NCBI GenBank assembly: GCA_947090235.1
Contig: CAMUNJ010000002.1
Span: forward strand, 1-33,095
Reading direction: 5' to 3'
DNA: 33,095 bases
Origin: an uncultured Bacillota bacterium
Lineage (GTDB): Bacteria; Bacillota; Clostridia; Christensenellales; UBA1242
Positions 15,500-23,198 of the stretch are shown in pieces. The translations under genes and the position numbers were made by a program. How positions within the stretch are numbered: the stretch's first letter is position 1; each line of letters starts with the position of its first letter. The notes under the pieces are model-generated. The model was not told the origin of the DNA, did not search any database, and saw only the letters and a program-made list of their open reading frames with translations.

Positions 15500-15528
15500 T
15501 TTACATTTGCTCAAAAGTGTGCTATAAT
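15500..15528 (+). promoter_or_regulatory. Promoter of the 47-aa ORF
   Basis: TTTACA (15500-15505), a 17-bp spacer ending in TGC, and TATAAT (15523-15528), an extended -10 promoter. Confidence 0.88.
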
Positions 15529-15553
15529 ACAAGCATAAATGGAGGAAATAATT

Positions 15554-15697
15554 ATGGTAAAACTTGAATCAAAATTAACTGCAACTATTCTTGCAAAAGA
15601 AGCATATAAACATTTTGGAACTCAATTTGGCAATGTTAAAGGTCAAACCACAAACGATTACAAATCTAAAAATATTGGAATTGAATTTGATTTATAA
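15554..15697 (+). CDS. Small 47-aa protein of unknown function
   Basis: The ORF starts at 15554 with GGAGG at 15541-15545 and a strong promoter, and ends at 15697 before a terminator hairpin. The product begins MVKLESKLTATILAKEAY and ends KSKNIGIEFDL. It is polar with no membrane segment or cysteines. I do not recognise it. The strong promoter, ribosome site and terminator make a real small gene likely. The terminator could also act as an attenuator for the gene at 15757. Confidence 0.65.
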   Translation: MVKLESKLTATILAKEAYKHFGTQFGNVKGQTTNDYKSKNIGIEFDL

Positions 15698-15718
15698 TTC
15701 ACATAGTTTATTTTAGAG

Positions 15719-15740
15719 AGGGGAGTTTTCCCCTTTTTTT
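15719..15740 (+). terminator. Terminator after the 47-aa ORF
   Basis: AGGGGA (15719-15724) pairs with TCCCCT (15729-15734) around a 4-base loop, and further T follow. It lies 17 bases before the next ATG and may limit read-through into it. Confidence 0.8.
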
Positions 15741-15756
15741 AAATCATGGAGGGGTT

Positions 15757-16419
15757 ATGAAGTACTTAGATTTAATAGAAGAATTAAGTAATCAAACGGC
15801 AAATGTTTACACCTTGCGAAGGCTGGAAGAGATATTTAAAAAGAATAAGCCGATTGCAAAAAAAGAAATACATAAAGTTTATGATATAATGACTACTTTG
15901 CGATTATTAAGTGCTCATAGTTGGCATAGAATTAAGAAAAGGGTTAATCAAGAAGATGGATTGAAAGAAGAGGCTTTTATAAGATTTTGTCAATTTCATA
16001 CTATGATTCAACAAACAAAAATTTTAGAGGAAATGATACAAGTTTGTTCTTGTAATAATAGATATCAAATTTTACAAGACAAAATACAGGAGTCATTAAA
16101 ACTTTCTCAAGATTTATTTGATAGAATTCCTCTTGAATTGAAGATTTATCAAGAAAAAGTTATGGCTGATATGAAGACGCTAAGGCCACAAATATTTAAT
16201 AGCAGGTTGATTTTTCATAAAACTACTCTTGCTCCACAAAGAAAAGAAACAAAGGATTTTATTCGGAGCAAAGATGATACAGGAAGGATTGTACAATTTG
16301 ATGATTTAATACCTCATGCTTTTTATTATGGGGATAATATAAGGCGATGCGGTAGTATTTCTGCTTTAATGAGGAACAATAAAAAGATAGAAGAATTAGG
16401 TTTTGAAAACGATTTTTGA
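15757..16419 (+). CDS. Unknown helical protein
   Basis: A 220-aa soluble protein that I do not recognise. Most of it looks alpha-helical and charged (KYLDLIEELSNQTANVYTLR, KILEEMIQVC, KIYQEKVMADMKTL), with a more beta-like end (DDTGRIVQFDDLIPHAFYYG). There is no signal or membrane segment. GGAGGGG precedes the ATG. It lies in an accessory stretch with a 47-aa ORF and a HicB-like protein. Confidence 0.65.
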   Translation: MKYLDLIEELSNQTANVYTLRRLEEIFKKNKPIAKKEIHKVYDIMTTLRLLSAHSWHRIKKRVNQEDGLKEEAFIRFCQFHTMIQQTKILEEMIQVCSCNNRYQILQDKIQESLKLSQDLFDRIPLELKIYQEKVMADMKTLRPQIFNSRLIFHKTTLAPQRKETKDFIRSKDDTGRIVQFDDLIPHAFYYGDNIRRCGSISALMRNNKKIEELGFENDF

Positions 16420-16469
16420 TTAAAATTTAGTATTTTTTGATAAAATCTATAAAAATTTCATAAATTATT

Positions 16470-16497
16470 TTGATTTTTTTAACTTTTATGGTAAAAT
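16470..16497 (+). promoter_or_regulatory. Promoter of the HicB-like gene
   Basis: TTGATT (16470-16475), a 16-bp spacer and TAAAAT (16492-16497), followed by AGGAG and the ATG at 16521. Confidence 0.65.
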
Positions 16498-16520
16498 CAA
16501 AATTAATAGGAGCCTAAAAT

Positions 16521-16811
16521 ATGCAAAGATTTTTATACCCTGCAGTTTTTTATCATGATAATGATGAAGTAAAAGTTTTTTTTCCAGATATTGATATAAC
16601 AACAGAAGGTAATGTTATGGAAGAGGCGTATTTGTATGCTGAGGGATTTTTGAGGTCTTATCTTGCTTATGCTTTGAAGTTTGATCTTGATTATAATCTT
16701 CCAACAGATTATGATAGTATTGTAAAAAAACTTAATAAAGACGAAACTTGTATGCTTATTTGTGTGTCAATTTCAGACAAAGAAGTAGCGTCAGTTAAAC
16801 ATAGTGATTGA
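16521..16811 (+). CDS. HicB-like antitoxin-fold protein (orphan)
   Basis: A 96-aa protein. The N-terminal YPAVFYHDNDEVKVFFPDID and the following EGNVMEEAYLYAEGFL match the HicB_like fold, in which YxAxF...VxFPDL..., G and EEA recur. In HicAB systems the HicB fold neutralises the HicA RNase. No HicA-sized double-stranded RNA-binding ORF is adjacent, and there is no C-terminal DNA-binding extension, so this is an orphan or serves another role. It has its own promoter and an AGGAG site. Confidence 0.75.
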   Translation: MQRFLYPAVFYHDNDEVKVFFPDIDITTEGNVMEEAYLYAEGFLRSYLAYALKFDLDYNLPTDYDSIVKKLNKDETCMLICVSISDKEVASVKHSD

Positions 16812-16853
16812 TTAATAAATATTAAAATATTTTGATAAAAGATTATAAAAGAC

Positions 16854-16882
16854 TTGACAAACATTGTTTAATATGTTAAAAT
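16854..16882 (+). promoter_or_regulatory. Strong promoter of the rpmG-secE-nusG operon
   Basis: TTGACA (16854-16859), a 17-bp spacer ending in TGT, and TAAAAT (16877-16882). Confidence 0.9.
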
Positions 16883-16886
16883 CATG

Positions 16887-16916
16887 CTAACACTTCATTC
16901 GGGGTGTTAGTTTTTT
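16887..16916 (+). terminator. Terminator-like hairpin in the rpmG leader
   Basis: CTAACAC (16887-16893) pairs with GTGTTAG (16904-16910), then six T. It lies between the promoter and rpmG, starting 5 bases after the -10 box, so it would form at the very 5' end of the transcript. It may be an attenuator or a 5' stabilising hairpin. Confidence 0.6.
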
Positions 16917-16931
16917 GTTAGGAGATAAATT

Positions 16932-17093
16932 ATGGCAGCACCAAAACGCAAAAACATCACACTTGCTTGCACTGAATGTCAAGAAAGAAATTATGCTACA
17001 AGCAAAAATAGTAGCAACAATTCTGAAAGAATTGAAATTACAAAATTCTGTCCAAAGTGTGGAAAGAGAACTGTTCACAAAGAAACAAAGTAA
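16932..17093 (+). CDS. rpmG: Large-subunit ribosomal protein bL33
   Basis: A 53-aa protein with the L33 pattern: an N-terminal basic segment, then LACTECQERNYATSKN, and then KFCPKCGKRTVHKE. The four cysteines in two CxxC pairs identify the zinc-binding form. TTAGGAG precedes the ATG. It starts the rpmG-secE-nusG operon, the standard arrangement in many Bacillota. Confidence 0.96.
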   Translation: MAAPKRKNITLACTECQERNYATSKNSSNNSERIEITKFCPKCGKRTVHKETK

Positions 17094-17108
17094 AAAGCGG
17101 GAGGAACT

Positions 17109-17606
17109 ATGACTAAAAGGAAAGACAAAAAAGCACCTGTAAAAATTTCTGCTTTAGAAAATGAAGAGGTGAAACTTTCTGCAAATGAAGAAGTTGAATC
17201 AAGTACACCAGATGAAATCGTTGTTGAAGAGGCTAATGCCAACTTAAATGCAGACGAAATGGTTGTCCAAGAGATTCAAGAAGAAGCCAAAGAGACTGAG
17301 GTTAAAACTCAAACTTCTTCCAAAAAGGATAAACCAGTTATTGACAAAAAGAACAATAAAAAAGAAGATGACAAGAAAAAGCCTAAAAAAGAAAAGAAGG
17401 AAAAGAAAGGTTTAAAGCGTCGCAGTAAGGAAACTGTTAGCGAACTTAAAAAAGTGACATGGCCTAAATTCCCTGAAGTTGTTAAAAAGACAGGCGTTGT
17501 TATCGCTGTTGTTCTTATTTTTGCAGTAGTGTTATTATGTCTTGACTTGTTGTTTGGTTTCCTTTCAAGTGCTTTGATGGGCAAACCATTCATTCCATTC
17601 AGTTAA
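17109..17606 (+). CDS. secE: Preprotein translocase subunit SecE with long N-terminal extension
   Basis: A 165-aa protein, whereas the core family member in Bacillota is about 60-70 aa. The SecE core is at the C-terminus: SKETVSELKKVTWPKFPEVV (about 108-127), the amphipathic helix on the membrane surface, then one transmembrane span (GVVIAVVLIFAVVLLCLDLL). SecE clamps SecY in the Sec translocon. The first 105 or so residues are low-complexity, first acidic and then lysine-rich. GGAGG precedes the ATG. It is 15 bases after rpmG and 13 before nusG. Confidence 0.95.
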   Translation: MTKRKDKKAPVKISALENEEVKLSANEEVESSTPDEIVVEEANANLNADEMVVQEIQEEAKETEVKTQTSSKKDKPVIDKKNNKKEDDKKKPKKEKKEKKGLKRRSKETVSELKKVTWPKFPEVVKKTGVVIAVVLIFAVVLLCLDLLFGFLSSALMGKPFIPFS

Positions 17607-17619
17607 AAAGAGGTAGATT

Positions 17620-18285
17620 ATGGAAGAAAAAGAATTATTAGATCAAATAGTAAATGGTCAAGTTGAAAATAGCGAAAATCAAGACCAGGCAAATGAGGTT
17701 ATTCCTGAAAGACTTAAAATCAAGAAAACCAATGCTCTTACTGGTGAAGAAGTAGCATATAGCGATGACTTGGCTGCTAAATGGTATGTTCTTCATACAT
17801 TTTCTGGTTATGAAAATGTTGCTAAAGAAAATCTTGAAACAGTTATAGAAAAGTTTAATCTTCAAGATCGTATCTTTGATGTTGTTATTCCTATGGAAGA
17901 TGTTGTCGAAGAAAAAAATGGCAAAAAAGTTCTTGTTCAACGCAAAGCAATGCCTTGCTATATCTTAGTTAAAATGAAATATGCTGATGACCTTTGGCAT
18001 AATGTAACTAGAACTAGAGGTATTACAGGTTTCGTTGGCCCAAAAGGTCGCCCACTTGCCTTGAATGAGGAAGAAGTTATGAAACTTCGTCTTGAAAAGA
18101 TTAAGGTTGAAACCGATCTTGCTGTTAATGATAAAATAGAAGTTATTGATGGTCCTCTTAATGGAATGGTTGGACAGGTAGTTGCTGTAAATCCAGAAGC
18201 AAACTTATTAACAGTAAATGTTGAAATGTTTGGAAGAGAAACATCTGTTGATTTGCAATTCAATCAAGTGAGAAAAATAAACTAA
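17620..18285 (+). CDS. nusG: Transcription elongation/antitermination factor NusG
   Basis: A 221-aa protein. The NGN domain begins at about residue 54 (KWYVLHTFSGYENVAKENLE) and continues through MPCYILVKM and NVTRTRGITGFVGPKGRP. The KOW domain is GPLNGMVGQVVAVNPEANLL. It binds RNA polymerase and couples it to Rho or the ribosome. The first 50 or so residues are an extra acidic extension compared with the usual family length of about 175-180. GAGG precedes the ATG. Confidence 0.97.
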   Translation: MEEKELLDQIVNGQVENSENQDQANEVIPERLKIKKTNALTGEEVAYSDDLAAKWYVLHTFSGYENVAKENLETVIEKFNLQDRIFDVVIPMEDVVEEKNGKKVLVQRKAMPCYILVKMKYADDLWHNVTRTRGITGFVGPKGRPLALNEEEVMKLRLEKIKVETDLAVNDKIEVIDGPLNGMVGQVVAVNPEANLLTVNVEMFGRETSVDLQFNQVRKIN

Positions 18286-18290
18286 TCATA

Positions 18291-18318
18291 TTGACTTTTT
18301 TGAATTTTGTTGTATTAT
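18291..18318 (+). promoter_or_regulatory. Promoter of the gene between nusG and rplK
   Basis: TTGACT (18291-18296), a 16-bp spacer and TATTAT (18313-18318), followed by GGAGGT at 18325-18330. Confidence 0.7.
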
Positions 18319-18341
18319 TAAAATGGAGGTCAATATAAAAT

Positions 18342-18836
18342 ATGACTAATTATGAAAAATTTTATCAAAAATATATAAATAAACCAGGAAAAACTAAAGT
18401 TTCGAAGGGCTTTGAAAAATCTAGAAGTTTACATGGTGCACAAATTATTCGTTTTGTAGATGAAAAGGATTGTGAAAATGTTGCATCTTTATACACATTT
18501 AGAGCCAAATCTGAAATTATCATTGATAGTATTGATGAACAAGGCAATGAAGGTGTTCTTGTAGGGAATTGCTTGGCTGAAATTGTTGAAAAAGGTGTAG
18601 TAAACTACTATTTTTATCTTAGAGGCGAAAATAGAGAACTTAAAATTACTTCAGATGAAGAAATAAGTGAAGAAAAGAATAAAGAAAAAAGTCTTCTTTA
18701 CAAACTTGATATTTCTTCTACTATGCAAAATGATAAATTATTAGCAAAAGCAGTTTCGCTAGAAGATACAGATAATTATAATGTGACATGTCGTATTATT
18801 AATGAACTACATCTTGCTCAACCTGAAATTGAATAA
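18342..18836 (+). CDS. Unknown protein inserted between nusG and rplK
   Basis: A 164-aa soluble protein that I do not recognise. It is mostly beta-like, with alternating segments such as AQIIRFVDEKDCENVASLYT, SEIIIDSIDEQGNEGVLVGN and VNYYFYLRGENRELKIT, and is acidic toward the end. There is no signal peptide or membrane span. GGAGGT lies 11 bases upstream, and it has its own promoter, so it may be expressed separately from nusG. Its position between nusG and rplK, normally contiguous, is unusual. Confidence 0.75.
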   Translation: MTNYEKFYQKYINKPGKTKVSKGFEKSRSLHGAQIIRFVDEKDCENVASLYTFRAKSEIIIDSIDEQGNEGVLVGNCLAEIVEKGVVNYYFYLRGENRELKITSDEEISEEKNKEKSLLYKLDISSTMQNDKLLAKAVSLEDTDNYNVTCRIINELHLAQPEIE

Positions 18837-18841
18837 ATTGG

Positions 18842-18935
18842 TATATCGCGGCTTTGCCGCTTGATATATAACGAAAGAAAGTCGCTTTCGTTTTAAAAAT
18901 GTGGGAGATGGGAACTGCAACCCGTCGGAAACCAC
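18842..18935 (+). promoter_or_regulatory. Structured leader of rplK-rplA with candidate L1-binding site
   Basis: Three hairpins lie in a row. The first is TATATC-GCGGC/GCCGC-TT-GATATA (18842-18868). The second is AACGAAAG/CTTTCGTT (18870-18892), followed by TT, a weak terminator shape. The third is GTGG-GAG-ATGGG (18901-18912) pairing with CCCGT-CGGAAA-CCAC (18921-18935), with an asymmetric internal loop. The third resembles the L1-binding element by which L1 represses the L11 operon. It lies just before AAAGGAGG and the rplK start. Confidence 0.6.
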
Positions 18936-18950
18936 TTAAAGGAGGAAAAA

Positions 18951-19379
18951 ATGGCAGGAAAAGAAATCTCTGCAGTAGTTAAATTACAATTACCTGCAGG
19001 TAAAGCCACTCCGGGACCTCCAGTTGGTTCATCTCTTGGACCTCATGGAATTAACATCGCGGGCTTTACAAAAGAATTTAATGAGAAGACTGCTTCTCAA
19101 GCTGGAATGATTATTCCAGTAGTGATCACTATCTATAAAGATAGAAGTTTCACATTTGTGCTTAAGACTCCACCAGCAGCTATACTTATTATGAAGGCTA
19201 TTGGTCTTGAAAAAGGGTCTGCAACACCAAACAAAACAAAAGTCGGAAAAATTACAAAGGCTCAAATCAAGCAAATCGCTGAAACTAAGATGCCAGACCT
19301 TAACTGTACATCAATTGAGTCTGCTATGTCTATGATTGAAGGCGCTGCTAGAAGCATGGGCGTCACAGTTGTTGACTAA
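18951..19379 (+). CDS. rplK: Large-subunit ribosomal protein uL11
   Basis: A 142-aa protein of standard length. The N-terminal domain contains KLQLPAGKATPGPPVGSSLG and PHGINIAGFTKEFN, the uL11 signature. The C-terminal rRNA-binding domain has KTPPAAILIMKA and ends with IEGAARSMGVTV. It forms the GTPase-associated centre with 23S rRNA. It has a strong AAAGGAGG site and is followed by rplA after 11 bases. Confidence 0.98.
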   Translation: MAGKEISAVVKLQLPAGKATPGPPVGSSLGPHGINIAGFTKEFNEKTASQAGMIIPVVITIYKDRSFTFVLKTPPAAILIMKAIGLEKGSATPNKTKVGKITKAQIKQIAETKMPDLNCTSIESAMSMIEGAARSMGVTVVD

Positions 19380-19390
19380 GGAGGACTTGT

Positions 19391-20077
19391 ATGAAAAAGT
19401 TAGGTAAAAGATATCAAAAGGCTGTGGAAGTTGCTTCAAATCAAACTTCTTTTGATGTTGCTTCTGCAATGCAAACTCTTTTAGATATGCCAAAGGCTAA
19501 GTTTGACGAAACAGTTGAACTTCATGTTCGCCTTGGTGTTGATGGTAGACAAGCAGACCAACAAGTTCGTGGTGTTTGTGTACTTCCTCACGGAACTGGT
19601 AAAACTCTTAAAGTTTTGGTTATCGCTAAAGGTGATAAGGCTGATGATGCTGCTAAAGCAGGTGCAGACTTTGTTGGAGCAGAAGAAATTGTTTCTAAAA
19701 TTCAAGGTGGATGGGTAGATTTTGATGTTTGTATCACTACTCCAGATATGATGGGACTTGTAGGTCGCGTTGCTAGAGTTTTAGGACCAAAAGGCTTAAT
19801 GCCAAACCCTAAGAGTGGTACAGTAACAATGGATGTTGCTAAAGCCATCACAGAAGCAAAAGCAGGTAAGGTGGAATATAGACTTGATAAGAACAATATT
19901 GTACATGTTATCTTAGGAAAAGTAAGTTTTGGTAAAGATAAACTTGTAGATAACTTCAATACAGTAGTTGAAGCACTTGTTAAGGCTAAACCAGCAGCCG
20001 CAAAAGGAACTTATCTTAAATCAGTTACAGTTGCAACAACAATGGGACCTGGTGTTAAAGTTCAAGTTTCTATGTAA
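19391..20077 (+). CDS. rplA: Large-subunit ribosomal protein uL1
   Basis: A 228-aa protein of standard length. Motifs include KRYQKAVEVA at the start, FDETVELHVRLGVD, VLPHGTGKTLKVLV, VLGPKGLMPNPKSGTV (the uL1 signature) and GPGVKVQV at the end. It forms the L1 stalk at the E site and typically represses its own operon through the leader of rplK. The ATG follows AAGGAGG. A strong terminator follows, and rplJ and rplL are not next to it here. Confidence 0.98.
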   Translation: MKKLGKRYQKAVEVASNQTSFDVASAMQTLLDMPKAKFDETVELHVRLGVDGRQADQQVRGVCVLPHGTGKTLKVLVIAKGDKADDAAKAGADFVGAEEIVSKIQGGWVDFDVCITTPDMMGLVGRVARVLGPKGLMPNPKSGTVTMDVAKAITEAKAGKVEYRLDKNNIVHVILGKVSFGKDKLVDNFNTVVEALVKAKPAAAKGTYLKSVTVATTMGPGVKVQVSM

Positions 20078-20091
20078 TAACATGATAATTT

Positions 20092-20120
20092 AAAAACACG
20101 ATAAAAATATCGTGTTTTTT
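20092..20120 (+). terminator. Terminator of the rplK-rplA operon
   Basis: AAAAACACGATA pairs with TATCGTGTTTTT around a 4-A loop. Confidence 0.93.
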
Positions 20121-20173
20121 GTTTGCTATATTTGATATAAATTAAATGAATTTGTTTTTATAGTAAAATTTGC

Positions 20174-20202
20174 TTGCTTTAAGATTCAAAAAGTTGTAAA
20201 AT
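20174..20202 (+). promoter_or_regulatory. Promoter of the GLUG-repeat surface protein gene
   Basis: TTGCTT (20174-20179), a 17-bp spacer and TAAAAT (20197-20202), followed by AAAGGA and the ATG at 20237. Confidence 0.65.
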
Positions 20203-20236
20203 TATTTATATAAATTTAATAAAGGAAATAAAACAT

Positions 20237-23015
20237 ATGAAAACAAAATTGTATAGTATGTTAATTATCCTTGTTTCCCTTCTGCTGGGTGCAGGAAGTG
20301 CATTCTTGGCGGGGGGGGATTTTTAACTCTCTAAAAAATGATTTGTCAACAAATGCGGCATGGCCTAATCCAACAAATAGCGGAAATTGGATAGATAATT
20401 GTAGCACTTCTATTTGGGCAGGAGAAGGTACTTTTAGAGATCCTTATTTGATCACCTCTGAAAAAGAATTAGCCGCAGTAGCATATAGAGTAAATCAAGG
20501 CCAATATTCTGATTGTGTTTTTAGATTGACAAAAAACCTGGATATGAAAGATTATTATTGGACACCGATTGGAACAATAACAAATACATTTCAAGGTAGG
20601 TTTTATGGTAAAAATTATACAATTTCTAATATTTATATAAACTCCAACGCAAATCTTGGTTTATTTGGTGTGATAGAAGAGGCCATTATTGGTGATGTGG
20701 TTGTTGAAAATTCATATATTCGAGGAACTACTTTTGTAGGCGGAATTATAGGAAATGCTTCTTTTGCGTGTTTAATTTCTAATTGCCATTTTAAAGGTGG
20801 AGAAATCAGTGTTTCATCAGATTTTGCTGGTGGAATAGTTGGACGTATTACTGCATTTAAAGATAGTAATATTGCAGGGTGTGTAATAGAACAATGTTCA
20901 AATAGTGGGAAATTGACGCGAAATGGCGATGGCAGATATGTCGGAGGAATAGTTGGATATTTTATTGGCTCAACAAATTTAGATGACGATTCTTTTATAA
21001 TGAATTGTTATAATAGGGGACTTATAGAAGGATATAATTATGTAGGAGGGATAGTTGGCTATATTACTAATTTGTTTTTGGTAGCCAATTGTTATAACAC
21101 AGGAAACATTATGGCAGCCACAATTTGTGGTGGAATTGGAGGAAGTTCAGCAAATTTAAACGCTAATTCAAAGATAGTAAATTGTTATAATGTCGGAAAT
21201 ATTTTAGGAAATTCGTCTGCAAGGGCAATTATAGGTAGTAGTACTTCTCTTTTATTAAGCAAGTGCTATTTTGGAGGAAACTGCGATCTTACATCTCCAG
21301 GTGGAAGTTCCGCTAGTACTATAGGAAAAGTTACTATGGAGCAAGTAAAAGTCATTACATGGTATAGAACGTCTTCAAATTGGGATAGAGAATATCCTTG
21401 GGATTTTGTTAATGTTTGGGAGATATATAATGGGCATAATGATAACTTTCCAATCTTCATAATTGTTAGTACTTTGACAATAAATCCAAATGGAGGGAGT
21501 TGTCAAGGAGATTCTTCTGTACAATCAATCACAAAAGCAAATGATTATGTTTTAAATTTGCAAAACCCTATTCGAGAAGGGTTTAATTTTGCTGGTTGGA
21601 AGTTGGAGTATGGTGGTAATTTAGTTTCTGGAATGCCTGCCAAAGGAGGCTTTACTACTAATTCTAGAGTTGATAATGATGGAAGTGTTTACATGAATTT
21701 CCATGGTGAATATGATAAACCTTCTTCAAGCCAATGGCTGACCTGTATGTTTGATAAATATACTTTTGTTGATGGTCATGAATATCAAATAAGTTATGGT
21801 GTTCGAATAAATACCTTGCAAGGTGGTGTTGGTATAGATTTTCGTCACTCAAGGCTAGAAAACGATTGGGCTACACCTTGTGGTAATACTTTTTATGGAA
21901 AAACAAATGGTTGGAAGTATTATGAAATGTCGCAAGTATTATATACAAGTTGCGATTTAGGAGAGACTAATCCCTTGTTTGCAATATGGACAGGAGATTT
22001 AAAAAATTCAACAGAAAATAAAATCATCTATGATTTTGATTTAAAAAATATTGTTATTATGGATGTGACAAATAATACTATAGCATGGACTAGTCAAAAA
22101 TTTACTTTTGGGCAAAACGATGCCACTCTAACTGCTCTTTGGGTGGAAAAAACATGGGATCAATTTGCAGCAGACTCATATGCAGGCGGAAGTGGAACTC
22201 AAACAGATCCATACACAATCGCAACTGCTGAGCAATTAGCAAAACTTTCTAAGGATAGTATGAAAAACTCATTTGAAAATGTTTATTTCAAGCAAATAGA
22301 CAATATTGATTTAAATGCTCATTTTTGGAGCGGAATAGGTGTAACTTCAGATAGACCATTCAAAGGAAATTATGATGGTGGGATGCATTTTATTGCTAAC
22401 CTTAGAATGTATCAAACGGGTGCTGTAGGATTGTTTAATGTGACTGAATCTGCCATAATGTCAAAGATACATCTAATTGATAGTGAAATAAAAACTATAA
22501 GAGGTGATGCTGGAGGTATTGTAGGAATAAATGGTGGTACTAGTGGGGCTAATCCATCTATTGTACAAGATTGCATTGTAGAAAGATCAACAATAATTTG
22601 TGAGGATAAAACTTTTGGTTCAATAGGAGGAATTTCTGGTGCATGGGGGCAGGTTAAAAATTGTATAGTTAAAGATAGTACAATAGATGGCGACTGGGCT
22701 GGAGGAATCTCAGGATATAACCCTATTATGACAAAGGATTGCTCTGCATTAAATGTGACAATAATTGGAAGATCAGAAAAGCAAATTGTTTCTAGAGTAA
22801 AAAATAATATTCAATCTTGTTATGGATATGGAAGTATAAATGGAGCATCTGTTAAAGTTTTGTATGGGGATTCTTCTGTTTGGGGGAATTGGAGTTATAC
22901 TGCAAATATAAATAATGGTTATCCACTTCAAAACAACCTTTTCTGGGTAGTAGGGCAAAGCGGAAGCGATAATGTTTATAACTATCTCAAAAATCTTGGA
23001 TTTAGTGATGGGTAA
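20237..23015 (+). CDS. Secreted GLUG/InlB-repeat surface protein, out of frame at a G8 tract
   Basis: The ATG at 20237 has AAAGGA upstream and encodes a good signal peptide: MKTK, then a hydrophobic core (MLIILVSLLLGAGSAFLA). A G8 run (20311-20318) follows, and this frame stops at once (GAT TTT TAA). The rest (from ATT at 20319) is open for nearly 900 codons in another frame. Seven or ten G would join them into a protein of about 925 aa. The exported part holds two GLUG-type modules (about residues 60-350 and from 650), with recurring VGGIVGY and NCYNxG motifs and a GTxxDPYxI entry, and an InlB-type repeat near 413 (LTINPNGGSCQG ... GFNFAGWKL). It probably folds as a beta-solenoid and may act as an adhesin (inference). 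No LPXTG anchor is present. Confidence 0.8.
20311..20318 (+). repeat. G8 homopolymer, candidate phase-variation tract
   Basis: Eight G directly after the codons for the signal peptide. Tract length decides whether translation continues into the 900-codon mature region. It is one of only two G/C runs of eight or more in the window. Confidence 0.85.
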
Positions 23016-23022
23016 AAATTAA

Positions 23023-23052
23023 AAAAAGTTTGGATTTGTAGCCAAACTTTTT
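23023..23052 (+). terminator. Terminator of the GLUG-repeat protein gene
   Basis: AAAAAGTTTGG pairs with CCAAACTTTTT around an 8-base loop. Confidence 0.9.
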
Positions 23053-23198
23053 ATTTATCATTTTATATCGAATTTTATCGAGCGATGATAAAAATATAAT
23101 ATTTTGTGTGTGATAAAACAACTTTTGACATATTTTGCAATTGATTTAAGTTTTATTCTAAAGGCATATCAAAATGCGGACTAGCATATGTTAATATA

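Noticed and set aside
20237..23015. Surface protein as a simple pseudogene
   Set aside because: The single disruption falls exactly at a G8 tract after an intact signal peptide, and the other 2.7 kb is undamaged, so switching or a read-length error explains it better than decay.
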